A DNA stretch of 64,000 nt from Protopterus annectens (Eukaryota > Chordata > Ceratodontiformes > Protopteridae). A model generated the notes under the pieces. It saw only the letters and a list, made by a program, of their open reading frames with translations, was not told the origin of the DNA and did no database searches. The stretch covers positions 581,927,415 through 581,991,414 of the forward strand of contig NC_056749.1 in the NCBI RefSeq assembly GCF_019279795.1, given 5' to 3'. The stretch's first letter is position 1; every line of letters begins with the position of its first letter. Below, piece by piece: positions 33,901-43,799 of this stretch. The position numbers and the translations under genes are program-made.

Positions 33901-34380
33901 AGACAGTGAGCACTTTCAGCAATGAACAGTAAGGTATGGATCGACCTACATAACTCAGGTTTGAGACTGGCAATAGATACTCAGCCCTTTTTCTAGGACC
34001 CTTATCTATACCAGAAAACCTCCACTTGAGCTACACGAGACTTGGAAATAGTAATTTTTTGCCCTTGCAAATCACTGTAGACTTTGGAGAGCCAAAGAGA
34101 CACTACAGATTCTAATTCTCTTTGGAGGAGGCGCTAGAGGAAGAAGTTGAAGGAACACACCTGCCCACATTCCGTTTCTCCTTACATCTATCCTCCAAAG
34201 AATCCATAGGAAGCTATTCTTTTAAAATCCAATTTGTTCTTATCCGTAGTAAGTTCAAAACTTTTGCAAATGTCACAAATCCTCACCTAAATGAGAAGCT
34301 CCTAAACAACACACAAAAGGGTATGCCTAATCCGCAACAGAAATTTATTACACATACCGCATATTTCTAAAACAAGTTTG
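30930..34380 (-). mobile_element. very old DIRS-like copy (heavily decayed)
   Basis: Short blocks line up in family order with the younger copies. RNase H-like: TGTACCATATGATTGTGG at 31036. RT-like: GCCAGGCACTCCGTAAAG at about 31711 and AAGTCCAAAATGGGCCTCC at about 31943. Gag-like: about 32750-33500 (for example GTTTTAATGGCTAGGGCAG at 33079). A remnant of the Cys/His motif (CGMCNKF, CDICKSF) lies at about 34290-34370. Divergence is far greater than among copies 1-12. No ITR or ICR is visible. It is broken beyond counting. Confidence 0.65.
32100..32700. other. unassigned stretch within the old DIRS-like copy
   Basis: Lies between recognisable RT and gag remnants. It is C-rich at 32120-32400, and I can align no part of it to the younger copies. 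It may be decayed element sequence or a separate insertion; I see no gene. Confidence 0.35.
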
Positions 34381-34729
34381 TCCATGGTGCTGACAGTAAT
34401 AAATGTTTAAAGCAAAAACAGCCTAAAAATGCTAATGGGAGACGACAAAAAAATTCACAAAAAAGGATGTATCTGATGAGATCTCACACTGTCCAAGCCA
34501 ATGAATAATGTAAGACAGAGTAAAAAACAAAAGCTGCACTGACTGCAAAGAGCCATTTTTAATGACATTTCTCTTTTCCCGTGAACATTGATCTGGTAAA
34601 TATAGGAGGCACAGAGTATTACCAGAGTGGCGGACCAGTTAGAGCTTCTGAGATTTTTTCAGGTACCAAGCTGAAAAGTGCCAGCAGCAACTTGTCCTAG
34701 ATGTCCAGGTGGACAGACACAGACCATGC

Positions 34730-34883
34730 AATATCTTTGCTGTCATATAAATGCTCATGGAATTTGTTACATCCATAAATCACTAAATTTCTTTTCTATC
34801 CAAGCAAATATCTTTGCTGTCATATAAATGCTCATGGAATTTGTTACATCCATAAATCACTAAATTTCTTTTCTATCCAAGCA
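34730..34883. repeat. exact 77-bp tandem duplication
   Basis: Units 34730-34806 and 34807-34883 are identical by eye (AATATCTTTGCTGTCATATA to TTCTATCCAAGCA). Lack of divergence means a recent event or an assembly artefact. Confidence 0.92.
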
Positions 34884-35219
34884 GAACTCTTCAGAGCATC
34901 TTTAAATGTTCTTCACAAGAGGACATGTTTGTTCTCTTATTAGATCACAGCTCATACATCACTCTGGTAGGCAACTGCAACATAACTGGTGTATTCACAT
35001 CCTCGTATTTTTATGCTGGTACATCTTAACTGGTAAACTGAGGAACTTGAATTTGGTCTACTGTTTAACCTGCAACACATGCATATTGCAAGCACAAAGC
35101 AAACCTACATTTGCAAACTGTTTTTAGTCCAGTATTTGCTCCAAACTTTCCTCTGTTCTCAGATACAAATTTATTTGCAAATAATTTCACTCACGTCTGT
35201 TTTAAGTGTTAAACAGACA

Positions 35220-35640
35220 TGAAATAAATGTGAGAAAAATGTCTGCACTTCAACCTTGACATTCCCCCATTCCTCACACGATTTTGTAAATTACAAAATA
35301 AAGGCTCGCTAAAAAGACAAAACACAGATCTCAACTTCATTTGCTTATTGGTCAGCAAAAACAGCACAGTAAGCACAACATAACTTGCAGAGTGTGCACA
35401 TTCAACACAAAGCATCAACACTCACCCACAATGAAAAACATCACTCAAAAATGCCAACCTTGGCCTTCCTCAATGATTTTACAAATTAAAAAATGCTTTA
35501 TTACTAAAAAATGACAAAATACAGCTTTGAACTTCATTTGCTTACTAGTCTGTGTACACAGCAGAAGAAATGCAACATTCAATTTTCAAACAATACATCA
35601 ACACAAAGCCCCCCCGCCCCCAGACAAATGCCATGCTACT
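35220..35640. repeat. degenerate 204-bp tandem duplication
   Basis: The block from CAACCTTGACATTCCCCC at 35251 recurs from CAACCTTGGCCTTCCTC at 35455. The shared landmarks keep their order: GATTTTGTAAATTA / GATTTTACAAATTA, AACTTCATTTGCTTA in both, and CATCAACAC in both. The units have diverged clearly, so the duplication is old. Confidence 0.7.
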
Positions 35641-36081
35641 AAAAACATCAAAATCCTAAACACTTTTCCTGACATTAGGCATAGTTTGCCAACAATTAAA
35701 TGAAGGTCTTCCATAAATAAATGTTTCAAAGAACAGTAACAGACTGCTCAAATCACTCTAACCCACTGAAGTGAGCAGCACAAGGGCAACATCTGCTGGA
35801 AGGAAAGCACAGAATTTTGCAAAAACATACTGACAGTACAAATCAGCTTGTTATGAGGTAAATTCTGCAATCAACTTCTCATATAGTGAACCACTTCAAG
35901 CAATGTTACAGCAGATAATCCCAACAAAACTTTTTCAGTGTAAAAAAAAAAAAAAAATCTTCAGAGTAGTCCAATCCTTCCAGCAGCTTGCTGAAAACTT
36001 TCCTCTCTTTCAGTGTTACATCAGCAGTTGTTTTTCTTTTGTAGTGATAGCTTGAACAGACATTTTGATTTCTGTGACCAA

Positions 36082-36180
36082 TTAGTATATCATAGATTGC
36101 TGGTTGGCTTTCTGCCACTGGACTATTTTGCCAAAACCACCTCTTCCAGCATCATAATCTGTGCGATATTCATCTCTGAC
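36082..36180 (-). CDS. possible terminal coding exon of an unidentified host gene
   Basis: On the minus strand a strong 3' splice acceptor (CACCATTTTTTCCCCAG, complement of 36181-36197) is followed by 32 codons and a stop TAA (complement of 36082-36084). The peptide begins [20 protein letters not shown] and ends NQQSMIY. A Gly-rich RGGFGK segment is notable, but I do not recognise the protein. No upstream exon is seen in the window; copies 6 and 7 and other elements would sit in the intron. The exon could be spurious. Confidence 0.35.
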   Translation of the reverse strand, partial: VRDEYRTDYDAGRGGFGKIVQWQKANQQSMIY

Positions 36181-36454
36181 CTGGGGAAAAAATGGTGAGA
36201 TATTTATGAAAAGTCAAACATTTACTGAACATTGAACTTAAGTCTGCAATTAAACAGACCCAAAAAGATCAGTTAAATTCAAATATTCTGAACGGAGACC
36301 ACCAAATGTCCCATAAGATGCTGTCATTTTGAACAAAAAGGGATGCATAACTCATACCACCTCCCTTGCTTTCACAATGAGTTAAATAAAGCTTTAATCT
36401 TGCAGGCAGCAGTAAAACATGAAGACATACACTGACTAGTAATACCCTAATAAA
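36181..36454. other. unique DNA, candidate intron
   Basis: Sequence between the possible exon's acceptor and the left end of DIRS copy 6. I see no other feature. Confidence 0.4.
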
Positions 36455-36668
36455 GTACAGTTGTGTACCTACCATAAATGTAGATGTTAGAGTGTATTCA
36501 CTGTTGCAGTCATTACACTTGGGTTATCCTGCTGGCAGGTGACCCGTAGTCGCCCCGAGTTCCAAAGTCTTGGTCCGGCGTCGGTTGCTGTCGCCTCTTC
36601 CCTGACGGCAGTGCGCCAGGGGTATAAAAGTTGCAACAGATGCCATTTTCTTCAGTTTTTCTTGCCCC
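36455..36668 (-). repeat. 3' ITR of copy 6
   Basis: Starts GTACAGTTGTGTAC right after TAAA of the flank. Inverted match to 41832-42015. Carries a plus-strand TATAAAA followed by TTCAGTTTTTCTTGCC. Confidence 0.85.
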
Positions 36669-36843
36669 AGATGTCAGGTGCCCCCAGATAGGAAGGCTGA
36701 AAAGATAAAAATATGCCAAACAAGCATGCATATATTACTATAAACATTTCCTTCATCTACAAGCAAATACACCACATAGGTTGTATAGAGTTGAGAAGTA
36801 CAGAACAGTCCCAGCAAAGAGGGGGATGGTGGGTGGGTAACCT

Positions 36844-36944
36844 GGACAGCAACAGTGAATACACTCGAACATCTACATTTATGGTAGGTACACAACTGTA
36901 CTATGTTCGTGTTTCACTGTTGCAGTCATTACACTTGGGTAGAA
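36844..36944 (-). repeat. ICR of copy 6
   Basis: GGACAGCAACAGTGAATAC, CATCTACATTTATGGTAG, then ACACAACTGTACTATGTTCG and TTTCACTGTTGCAGTCATT: complements of both tips joined. Confidence 0.88.
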
Positions 36945-36984
36945 TCCCAAAGCTGAGGTTGGGTGGCTGGGTCTAGATTGGATT

Positions 36985-38000
36985 TGGCAAGGCTAACAAG
37001 CCCTGCAGAACTGCAGTGGCAAAGCCTGGTCTGGATTTGGAGTAGAGAGGTAGGTGGTAGTGCTTGGTAAAAGTGTGCACTGAGCTCCAGGTTACAGCTT
37101 CTAAAATGTCTTTGGTTGGTACCCCTCTGAGGAAAGCTGCTGAAGTGGCTGCTGCTCTGGTAGAATGAGGCCTAATGCCCTTAGGCACAGATTTGCCATG
37201 TTGTGCATAACAGAAGCGGATGCAGTGTCCTATCCATTTGGAAATGGTCTGCTTTGTGATAGGCTTTCCTTGTGATCCTGCAGCATATGCTACAAACAGT
37301 TGCTCAGTTTTTCTGAAGCTTTTGTTTTGTCCAAGTAAAATTGTAGCTGCCTGTGTTTATCCAAAGCATGCAAAAGTCTTTCCCCTTTATTCTGGGGATT
37401 TGGGTAGAAAGTAGGCAAATGAATGGTTTGATTTAAGGCCACATTGGAAACCACTTTTGGCATGAATGTTGGGTTTGTCCTGAGAGAAACCCTGTCTTGA
37501 TGGAAGATGAGGAAAGGTTCCGCAGCCATCAATGCCTGTAACTCAGACTCTTCTTGCTGAAGTTATTGCCAGGAGCAGAGCAGTTTTCCATGACAAGTAT
37601 TTTAGAACAGCTGTGCTGGCTGGTTCAAATGGAGGCAGTGTTAGTTTTTCTAAAACAAAATTGAGGTCCCAAGAAGGTACTGGTGCTCTCCTAGGGGGTC
37701 TTATATTCTTTGCCCCTCTGAGGTACTGTCGTAGTAGATGATGTGAAAAAATAGGAGGATCCGTATTGTAATGAGTTGAAATGGCAGAGGCATGGATTTT
37801 AATAGATGAAAAAGATAGGCCTTTGTCCAACAGCTCAGTCAGGTATTGCAAAATCTGAGGTATATTAGGGACCAGTGGATCGAGCCCCTGTGCCTGGTTC
37901 CAAGCACAGAATCTCTTCCATTTTTCTGCATAAGATTTCCTAGTGCTGGGCCTCCTGGCTTCCAAAATTACACCCATAACAGCTTTAGCGAGAGGTGCAC
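36985..38000 (-). pseudogene. tyrosine recombinase region, DIRS copy 6
   Basis: LEARRPSTRKSYAEKWKRF, FSSIKIHASAISTHYN, MAAEPFLIFHQDRVSLRTN, IRPHSTRAAATSAAFLRG and VHTFTKHYHLPLY. The His/Arg box and terminal Tyr motif are both visible. It is a fossil. Confidence 0.9.
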
Positions 38001-38039
38001 CCTGAGTGGCTACATTACCTGCCATGCTGCCAGGTTTAA

Positions 38040-39900
38040 GGTTCTGAGTTGACTGTGCAGAATCCGACTGTTTTGCTGTGTCAGAAGATGAGGGATTTGA
38101 GGTAGAGGCCAAGGTGGTCCTTGGGACAAAGTCTTTAGGATTGGGTACCAGTGCTGGTGTGGCCAGTCTGGTGCAATCAGGGTCATTTTTGGCCTCTCTT
38201 GTCTGACTTTTAGAAGCACCTTGGTGAGAAGAGGCATTGGAGGGAAGGCATAGACTGTCAGGTTTTTCCAGCTGAATGATAGAGCATCCACTTTCCATGC
38301 TTGAGAGTGATAAGTCATTGTGCAAAATTTCTGTATTTGGCAATTGTGAGGGGAGGCAAAAAGATCTAGGTCTGGGCGTCCCCATTCCCTTGTTATGTTG
38401 AACACTTGTGGATTTAGCTTCCATTCGTGAGGATCCATGAGATTTCTTAGTTCGTCTGCCAGTGTATTTTTTGATCCTGGCAGGAATTGTGCTTGCAGAT
38501 GTACCTGGTAGGTCAGTGCTGTGTTCCACAAAGTCATGGCTTGTCTGCATAGGGGGTAGGAATGTGTGCCCCTTGCTTATGTACCACATAACTGTGGTAT
38601 TGTCCGTCTTTATTGATAGTTGTCCTGGATATATTAGGTCCTTGAAGGCTGTCAGGGCACTCTGTACAGCTAGCATCTCTTTTTGATTGATGTGAAGATG
38701 CATTTGTTCCTTGGGCCACGTGCCCTGAATACGTTTTCCTGCCATATGTGCTCCCCAGGCATAATCCGATGCATCTGTTGTTATTGTCTGCTTGTCTGTA
38801 GGTAAAGTGAAAAGCTGTCCCTTGTTGTGGTGACAGGCCTGGGACCACCATCGAAACTCCTGTTGTAGGCAGGGAATCAAGGTTATGATTGTCTCTAGGC
38901 TGTGACAATGCTGAGTCCAAACACTTTTTAGATACCACTGTAGTTTCCTCATATGCAGTTTTGCATATGGAATTAGTAGAATGCAGGATGCCATGAAACC
39001 CAGGGCCTACAGAATTTTTCTTGCAGGGAGCTGGGTCTTTGTTGCCATCATTTGAAAGTAATGAGTCAGTTGCCTTTGTTTGTCTGGTGTGAGATAAGCC
39101 ATCCGGGCAGTTGTATTTAAGCTTGCACCCAGGATTATTATCTCTTGAGAGGGCACTAGTTTTGATTTCTTTTCGTTTACTGTGTACCCTAGGCAAATTA
39201 GCAATCTTTTTACAAACACCAGGTGCTTTAGAAGAATGTCCTTGCTCTCTGCTTGAATAAGGCAGTCGTCCAAGTAGGGATATATTTGAATTCCTTTTTG
39301 TCTGGAAAATGCAATTACTGGTGCCAGGCATTTTGTGAAGACCCTGGGCGCAGTAGATAAGCCAAAGGACAGTGCAGAGAATTGGTAATGCATTGAGCCT
39401 GCTGTAAATCTGAGGTATCTTCTGCACGATTGTCTGATTGGGACGTGCAGGTATGCCTCCTTTAGATCCAAAGTAACTAGCCAAGCCTCCTTGCCCAGCA
39501 TGGGCAGAAGTTGTTGTAGTGTTAACATTTTGAATTTTGGAACATCCAGGAAAGTATTTAGGATTGACAGGTCCAGTATTGGTCTCCAGGCTTTGTCTTT
39601 TCTGGGTACTAAGAAATGTCTTGAGTAAAAACCTTGTCCTTGTTCTTCTTGTGGACCTTTTTGAATAGCTCCCATATCCATGAGAGCAGCAATCTGTTTT
39701 TGTGCCTCTGCCCAATGGTTTTGTGGCAGGTTTGGCATACCTTTTGGTTTTGGAAGCGTGTGGAAGTGAAACCTGTACCCCTGAGAAACTATATTCAGCA
39801 CCCATTGGTCTTGGGTGATCATGTGCCAATTTTTTGGGAAAAGTGCTAGCTTTCCCCCTAGGGGTGCTGTCAACTGGTAAGAGCTTGGCATTTGCAGAGG
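38040..39900 (-). pseudogene. RT, RNase H and methyltransferase-like region, DIRS copy 6
   Basis: RT: WRPILDLSILNTFLDVPKF, LVTLDLKEAYLHVPI, FGLSTAPRVFTKCLAPV, YLDDCLIQAES. RNase H: ITTDASDYAWGAHMAG, AVQSALTAFKDL, IKTDNTTVMWYIS. Methyltransferase-like: DLDLFASPHNCQIQKFCT and LIAPDWPHQHWYPIL. The open frames are long for a fossil. It is broken. Confidence 0.9.
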
Positions 39901-39904
39901 GAAG

Positions 39905-41690
39905 TCATTGTGACCATTTCCTATAAGGTTGTGATTTGTCTTCTCCTCCTTTGGGGGTTGAAGCACCCCATTGTTTAGGTCTGTAGGAGCCTTGGGGCTG
40001 AGATCTGCCTCTTGGGCGTCTGTATCTGCCTCTTCGTGGCCTGTCTGACACTGGAAAGGACCAATTTTTTGAAGGCCAATTCCTGCTAAATCTAGGTGGT
40101 TGAACCTGTAAGAAATCTTTCACAGTTTGCATTGACTTTGCTTTATCCTCCATTTTCTTTAACACCTCTTCTGCTTTAACACCAAACAAAGTATCATGCT
40201 GTAGTGGAGCATCCAATAATTTTACTTTAACATGGTCAGGTAAATTTTGTTCTTTCAACCAAGCATGTCTTCGAATAACTGAGCCTGTAACTGTGGCTCT
40301 ACAAGAAGCCTCTAATGAATCAAAACCACATTGCAGAGTATGCTTTCCCACTTGTTCAACTGCATGCAATAAATCCTGCATTTCTTTACTGTCAGGACTT
40401 TCTATACTTGTAACCATTTTCTGCTTTAACAATGACATGAGATGCTGTTGATATTTAATCATGTGAAACTGACAGTTTAAAGCTCTTAAAGCTAAAGTAA
40501 CAGAAGTGTAAACTTTTTCCCCCCATCTGTCCAGAGCTTTGGAATCCCTATCTGAGGGGACTGGATTTTTGGCAGTGGAAGCTTTAACCCCCTTAGGACC
40601 CGAGAAATTGTTTCAGAGTCTGCAGCGGGGTTTTTGTAAAGAAATTTATGAGAGTCAGGGACCCTGTAGTACCTGTCTGGCTTTACTGGTGCAGGGGGTA
40701 AAGAATCTGGAGATAGACTGGATTCAGAAAAAACATCTACAACATCAAGCACAGTGGGGATAGCCAAGGGCCTGTGCTGAGGCAATAAAAGGAAATCTGA
40801 GCCTTTTCTTGGATTCTGAGTAATCCTGGCTCTCCCAATGGAAATGCTCCCTCATGGTGTGCAGGGTTTCCCCAAAAGAATAATCCTCAGGCGGTGAGGC
40901 TGAAGGAATGGACTCTTCAGCAACAGAGTCCTCATAGGGAGGGAGGGAATAGCCCTGATCAGAAGAAGAATCAGAGGAAATGGAAACTTGATCAGAGGAG
41001 TCATAATCAGTGTCTTGCCTAGGCCTTTTGTCAGGAGGGGGATGGGAGCCCCCGATTAAAGTAATAAGGTCTTCGGCCATTTTAAGCATCTGTTTCTTTG
41101 GCATGGATGACTGTTCTGGAGAATGCTGCACTTGTTTCCTTGTCTTTAAATGGTGTTTTGGACTTTGCCTTTGCTGCTGTAGTAGCCTTAATTGTAAGCT
41201 GTGAAGGTCTGAAAACACCCTCAGAAGCCAGTGCCTGCTCAGCGGCTCTGGACCCATCTGAGGGTATAGTTTCCGTAGGCCCAATACCTTGAGTTTCCAC
41301 AGGCCTCGGTGTCTCCACGTGGCTGTCGGTTACGGCCTGTGGCTCTGAGGTAGCGGGTGTCAGGGGCTGCGATAGCACCTCACTGAGAACCGGCGACTGG
41401 CCTAGAAGAGGCTTCATCATCGGTTTTGGACCTCGGATGCCTGTCTTTTTCTTTGTCTTTGCGTTTTTTATACATTCCAGTCGTTGGTTGCTCCGACGGC
41501 ATTATATAATTAAATTGTCGTCCAAAATAATGCAAGGCAAAATCAAACCGACATTTAATAGTGCGTTTATTAATCTAGCACAAAACCGACAACTAGTAAC
41601 TTCGTGGTCAGGGCCTAGGCAAGGAATGCAGTAAGAGTGAAAGTCCTTATGAGGTATTTGCTTCCCATAAGAAATACAATTAACTTTTAC
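39905..41690 (-). pseudogene. gag-like region, DIRS copy 6
   Basis: MQDLLHAVEQVGKHTLQCGF, QPPRFSRNWPSKNWSF and the basic RRGRYRRPRGRSQPQGSYR tail. Toward the N-terminus: YDSSDQVSISSDSSSDQGY and MAEDLITLIGGSHPPPDKR. The zinc-type N-terminus lies at about 41590-41690. It is a broken fossil. Confidence 0.85.
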
Positions 41691-41831
41691 TGACATCAGT
41701 CTGGAGCAAGAAAAAGTTTCCCCAACGGGGTACTTAGCTTTATTGAAGACTTCGGTTCTGAAATTCAGTTTTGAAAATCTCAGAAGTCGGCCTACCGGCA
41801 CTTGCGAACTGCTTTTGCTTCGGGCACTGTG

Positions 41832-42015
41832 CAGCAAGAAAGACTGAAGAAAATGGCGTCGGTTGCAACTTTTATACCCCTGGCGTACTGACGTCAGGGA
41901 AGAGGCGACAGCAACCGACGCCGGACCAAGACTTTGGAACTCAGGCCGACTACGGGTCGCCTGCCAGCAGGATAAACCAAGTGTAATGACTGCAACAGTG
42001 AAACACGATGAACAC
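41832..42015 (-). promoter_or_regulatory. 5' ITR of copy 6: CRE, TATA and initiator
   Basis: On the minus strand: TGACGTCA (41889-41896, a perfect CREB/ATF palindrome), then TATAAA (complement of 41871-41876), then TCAGT (complement of 41843-41847). The spacing suits a polymerase II promoter driving gag-pol. Motif presence is seen; activity is inferred. Confidence 0.7.
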
Positions 42016-42213
42016 CTGTGCAGAATTTCACCTATATTCCTGATTTATGATTTACTGTTGAAAGCTTTCAATTTGCTGTGTATGATTCCTGAGGACAGAG
42101 TCATTTGTAGAGATACTTTTGGCAAAAGCAGGAAATGAGCAAGTTATGTAATGCTGTAGTGAATAACTGTCAAAAAGAATGAAAACATATGTATAATACA
42201 TGAAAATGAAAAA
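42016..42213. other. unique DNA between copies 6 and 7
   Basis: AT-rich sequence with no gene or repeat that I recognise. It separates two independent insertions. Confidence 0.5.
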
Positions 42214-42425
42214 GTACAGTTTTGTACCTACCATAAATGTAGATGTTAGAGTGCTAATACAGCTGCAGTCATAATAGATGGGTTCTCCTGCCGTCAGGCG
42301 GGTCCTCGGTCGGCCGAATTCCAAAGTCTAGGTCCCGCGTCGGTTGTCGTCGCATCCTCCCTGACGTCAGTGCGACAGGGGTATAAAGGAACCAGCCGAC
42401 GCCATTTTCTTCAGTTTTTCTTGCC
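42214..42425 (-). repeat. 3' ITR of copy 7
   Basis: Tip GTACAGTTTTGTAC, then the subfamily motif ACAGCTGCAGTC. Positions 42258-42425 match 47564-47745 inverted with few differences. Contains TGACGTCA (42362-42369) and a plus-strand TATAAA. Confidence 0.9.
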
Positions 42426-42604
42426 CCAGATGTCAGGTGCCCCCAGAAGGAAGGCAATACATAAATGTGTACTGAATCAATGCAATATAATCAAAATACA
42501 GTAGTTGCAAGCAAATACACCATAAATGAATACCCCAATCAGGTTGTATGAGGAGGTGTTAGCCAACAGGCCTGTCCCAAGACGGGAAGGAGGGAGGGAA
42601 ACTT

Positions 42605-42715
42605 GGACTGCAGCTGTATTAGCACTCGAACATCTACATTTATGGTAGGTACAAAACTGTACTATGTTCATCGTGCATACAGCTGCAGTCATAACAGATG
42701 GGTAGAATCCCAAAG
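42605..42715 (-). repeat. ICR of copy 7
   Basis: GGACTGCAGCTGTATTAGC, CATCTACATTTATGGTAGG, ACAAAACTGTACTATGTTC and CATACAGCTGCAGTCATAAC. Both halves carry the copy's own variant terminal motif, so tips and ICR changed together. Confidence 0.92.
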
Positions 42716-42769
42716 CTAAGAAAGGGGTGGTAGGCACTAGGTGGAACTAGGAGGAGCCAGGATGCCCTG

Positions 42770-43790
42770 CAAGACTGCAGTGGCAAAGCCTGCTCTAGTT
42801 TTGGAGTATAATGGTAGGTGGTAGTGCTTGGAGAAGGTATGCACAGAACTCCAAGTGGCTGCTTCCAAAATATATCTTTGGTAGGAACTCCTCTGAGGAA
42901 AGCTGCAGAGGTAGCTGTGGCCCTTGTGGAGTGAGATCTGATGCCTGTAGGTACAGTTTTGCCATGAAAAGAATAGCAAAAGCGTATGCAGTGGGCTATC
43001 CATTTTGAGATTGTCTGTTTGGAAATAGGCTTTCCTTGAGCTCCTACAGCATAGGACACAAAGAGCTGTTCTGATTTTCTGAAAGGCTTTGTTCTGTCCA
43101 AGTAATAACGCAGTTGTCTGTGGATGTCCAAGGAATGTAGTAATCTCTCCCCTTTGTTTTGAGGATTAGGATAAAAGGTAGGTAAGTGTATGGCCTGATT
43201 CAAAGCTTCCCTGGATACCACTTTAGGCATAAAGGACGGGTTGGTTCGTAAGGAAACTCTGTCCTGATGGAAGATGATAAAAGGCTGCACAGCCATGAGA
43301 GCTTGTAGTTCTGAAACTCTACGAACTGAGGTAATAGCCAGAAGGAAAGCTGTTTTCCAGGACAAATATTGCAGATCTGATGAGGCAGCTGGCTCAAAGG
43401 GAGGCAAGGTCAGTTTTTCCAGAATGAAGTTGAGATCCCAAGCAGGTATTGGTTGCATCCTTGGGGGTCTTAGATTCTTAGCCCCTCTGAGGAACTGTCT
43501 TAAGAGAGGGTGAGAGAATAAGGGTGGATCAGTGTTGTATTCTGCAGAAATGGCTGAGGCATGGATTTTGATGGAGGAGAATGAAAGTCCACTGCTTAGC
43601 AGCTCAGCTAAATACTGTAGTATTTGAGGTAAATTCAGTTTTCTAGGATCCTGGCCCTTTTTCTCATTCCAAACACAAAACCGTTTCCATTTTGCGGAGT
43701 AAGCTTTTCTAGTTGACGGCCTTCTGGCCTCCAAAATGACATCCTGCACCTCCTTAGACAGTAGGGTCTGTTGTGATGCTAAGGAATCTT
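42770..43790 (-). pseudogene. tyrosine recombinase region, DIRS copy 7
   Basis: LEARRPSTRKAYSAKWKRF, LSFSSIKIHASAISAEYN, MAVQPFIIFHQDRVSLRTN, GIRSHSTRATATSAAFLRG and a TFSKHYHLP end block. Most of it is readable. It is a fossil. Confidence 0.9.
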
Positions 43791-43799
43791 CCATGCCGC

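Larger units (their letters stand above)
34381..36081. other. mostly unique DNA, possible host 3' untranslated region
   Basis: AT-rich sequence with no element I recognise. It lies downstream (minus strand) of a possible terminal exon at 36082-36180. Poly(A)-signal complements (TTTATT) occur at 35170-35175 and 35497-35502. It also holds the two tandem duplications listed separately and an A-run near 35941-35955. Confidence 0.4.
36455..42015 (-). mobile_element. DIRS-type YR retrotransposon, copy 6 (close to whole)
   Basis: Inserted in unique DNA. Parts: 3' ITR 36455-36668, ICR 36844-36944, YR about 36985-38000, methyltransferase-like and RNase H about 38040-38790, RT about 38800-39900, gag about 39905-41690, leader, and 5' ITR about 41832-42015. 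Long open stretches remain (483 residues at 38994-37543, 319 at 39966-39007). It is broken at about six places and is among the younger copies, close to copies 9 and 10 in sequence. Confidence 0.92.

Noticed and set aside
35906-36118. 70-residue minus-strand frame starting [10 protein letters not shown]
   Set aside because: It is in a different frame from the well-supported acceptor-exon-stop reading and runs through an A-tract. No family is recognised.
36082-36180. Protein-kinase glycine loop reading of RGGFGKIV in the possible exon
   Set aside because: The frame stops 14 codons later and no other kinase motif follows, so the likeness is too short to use.
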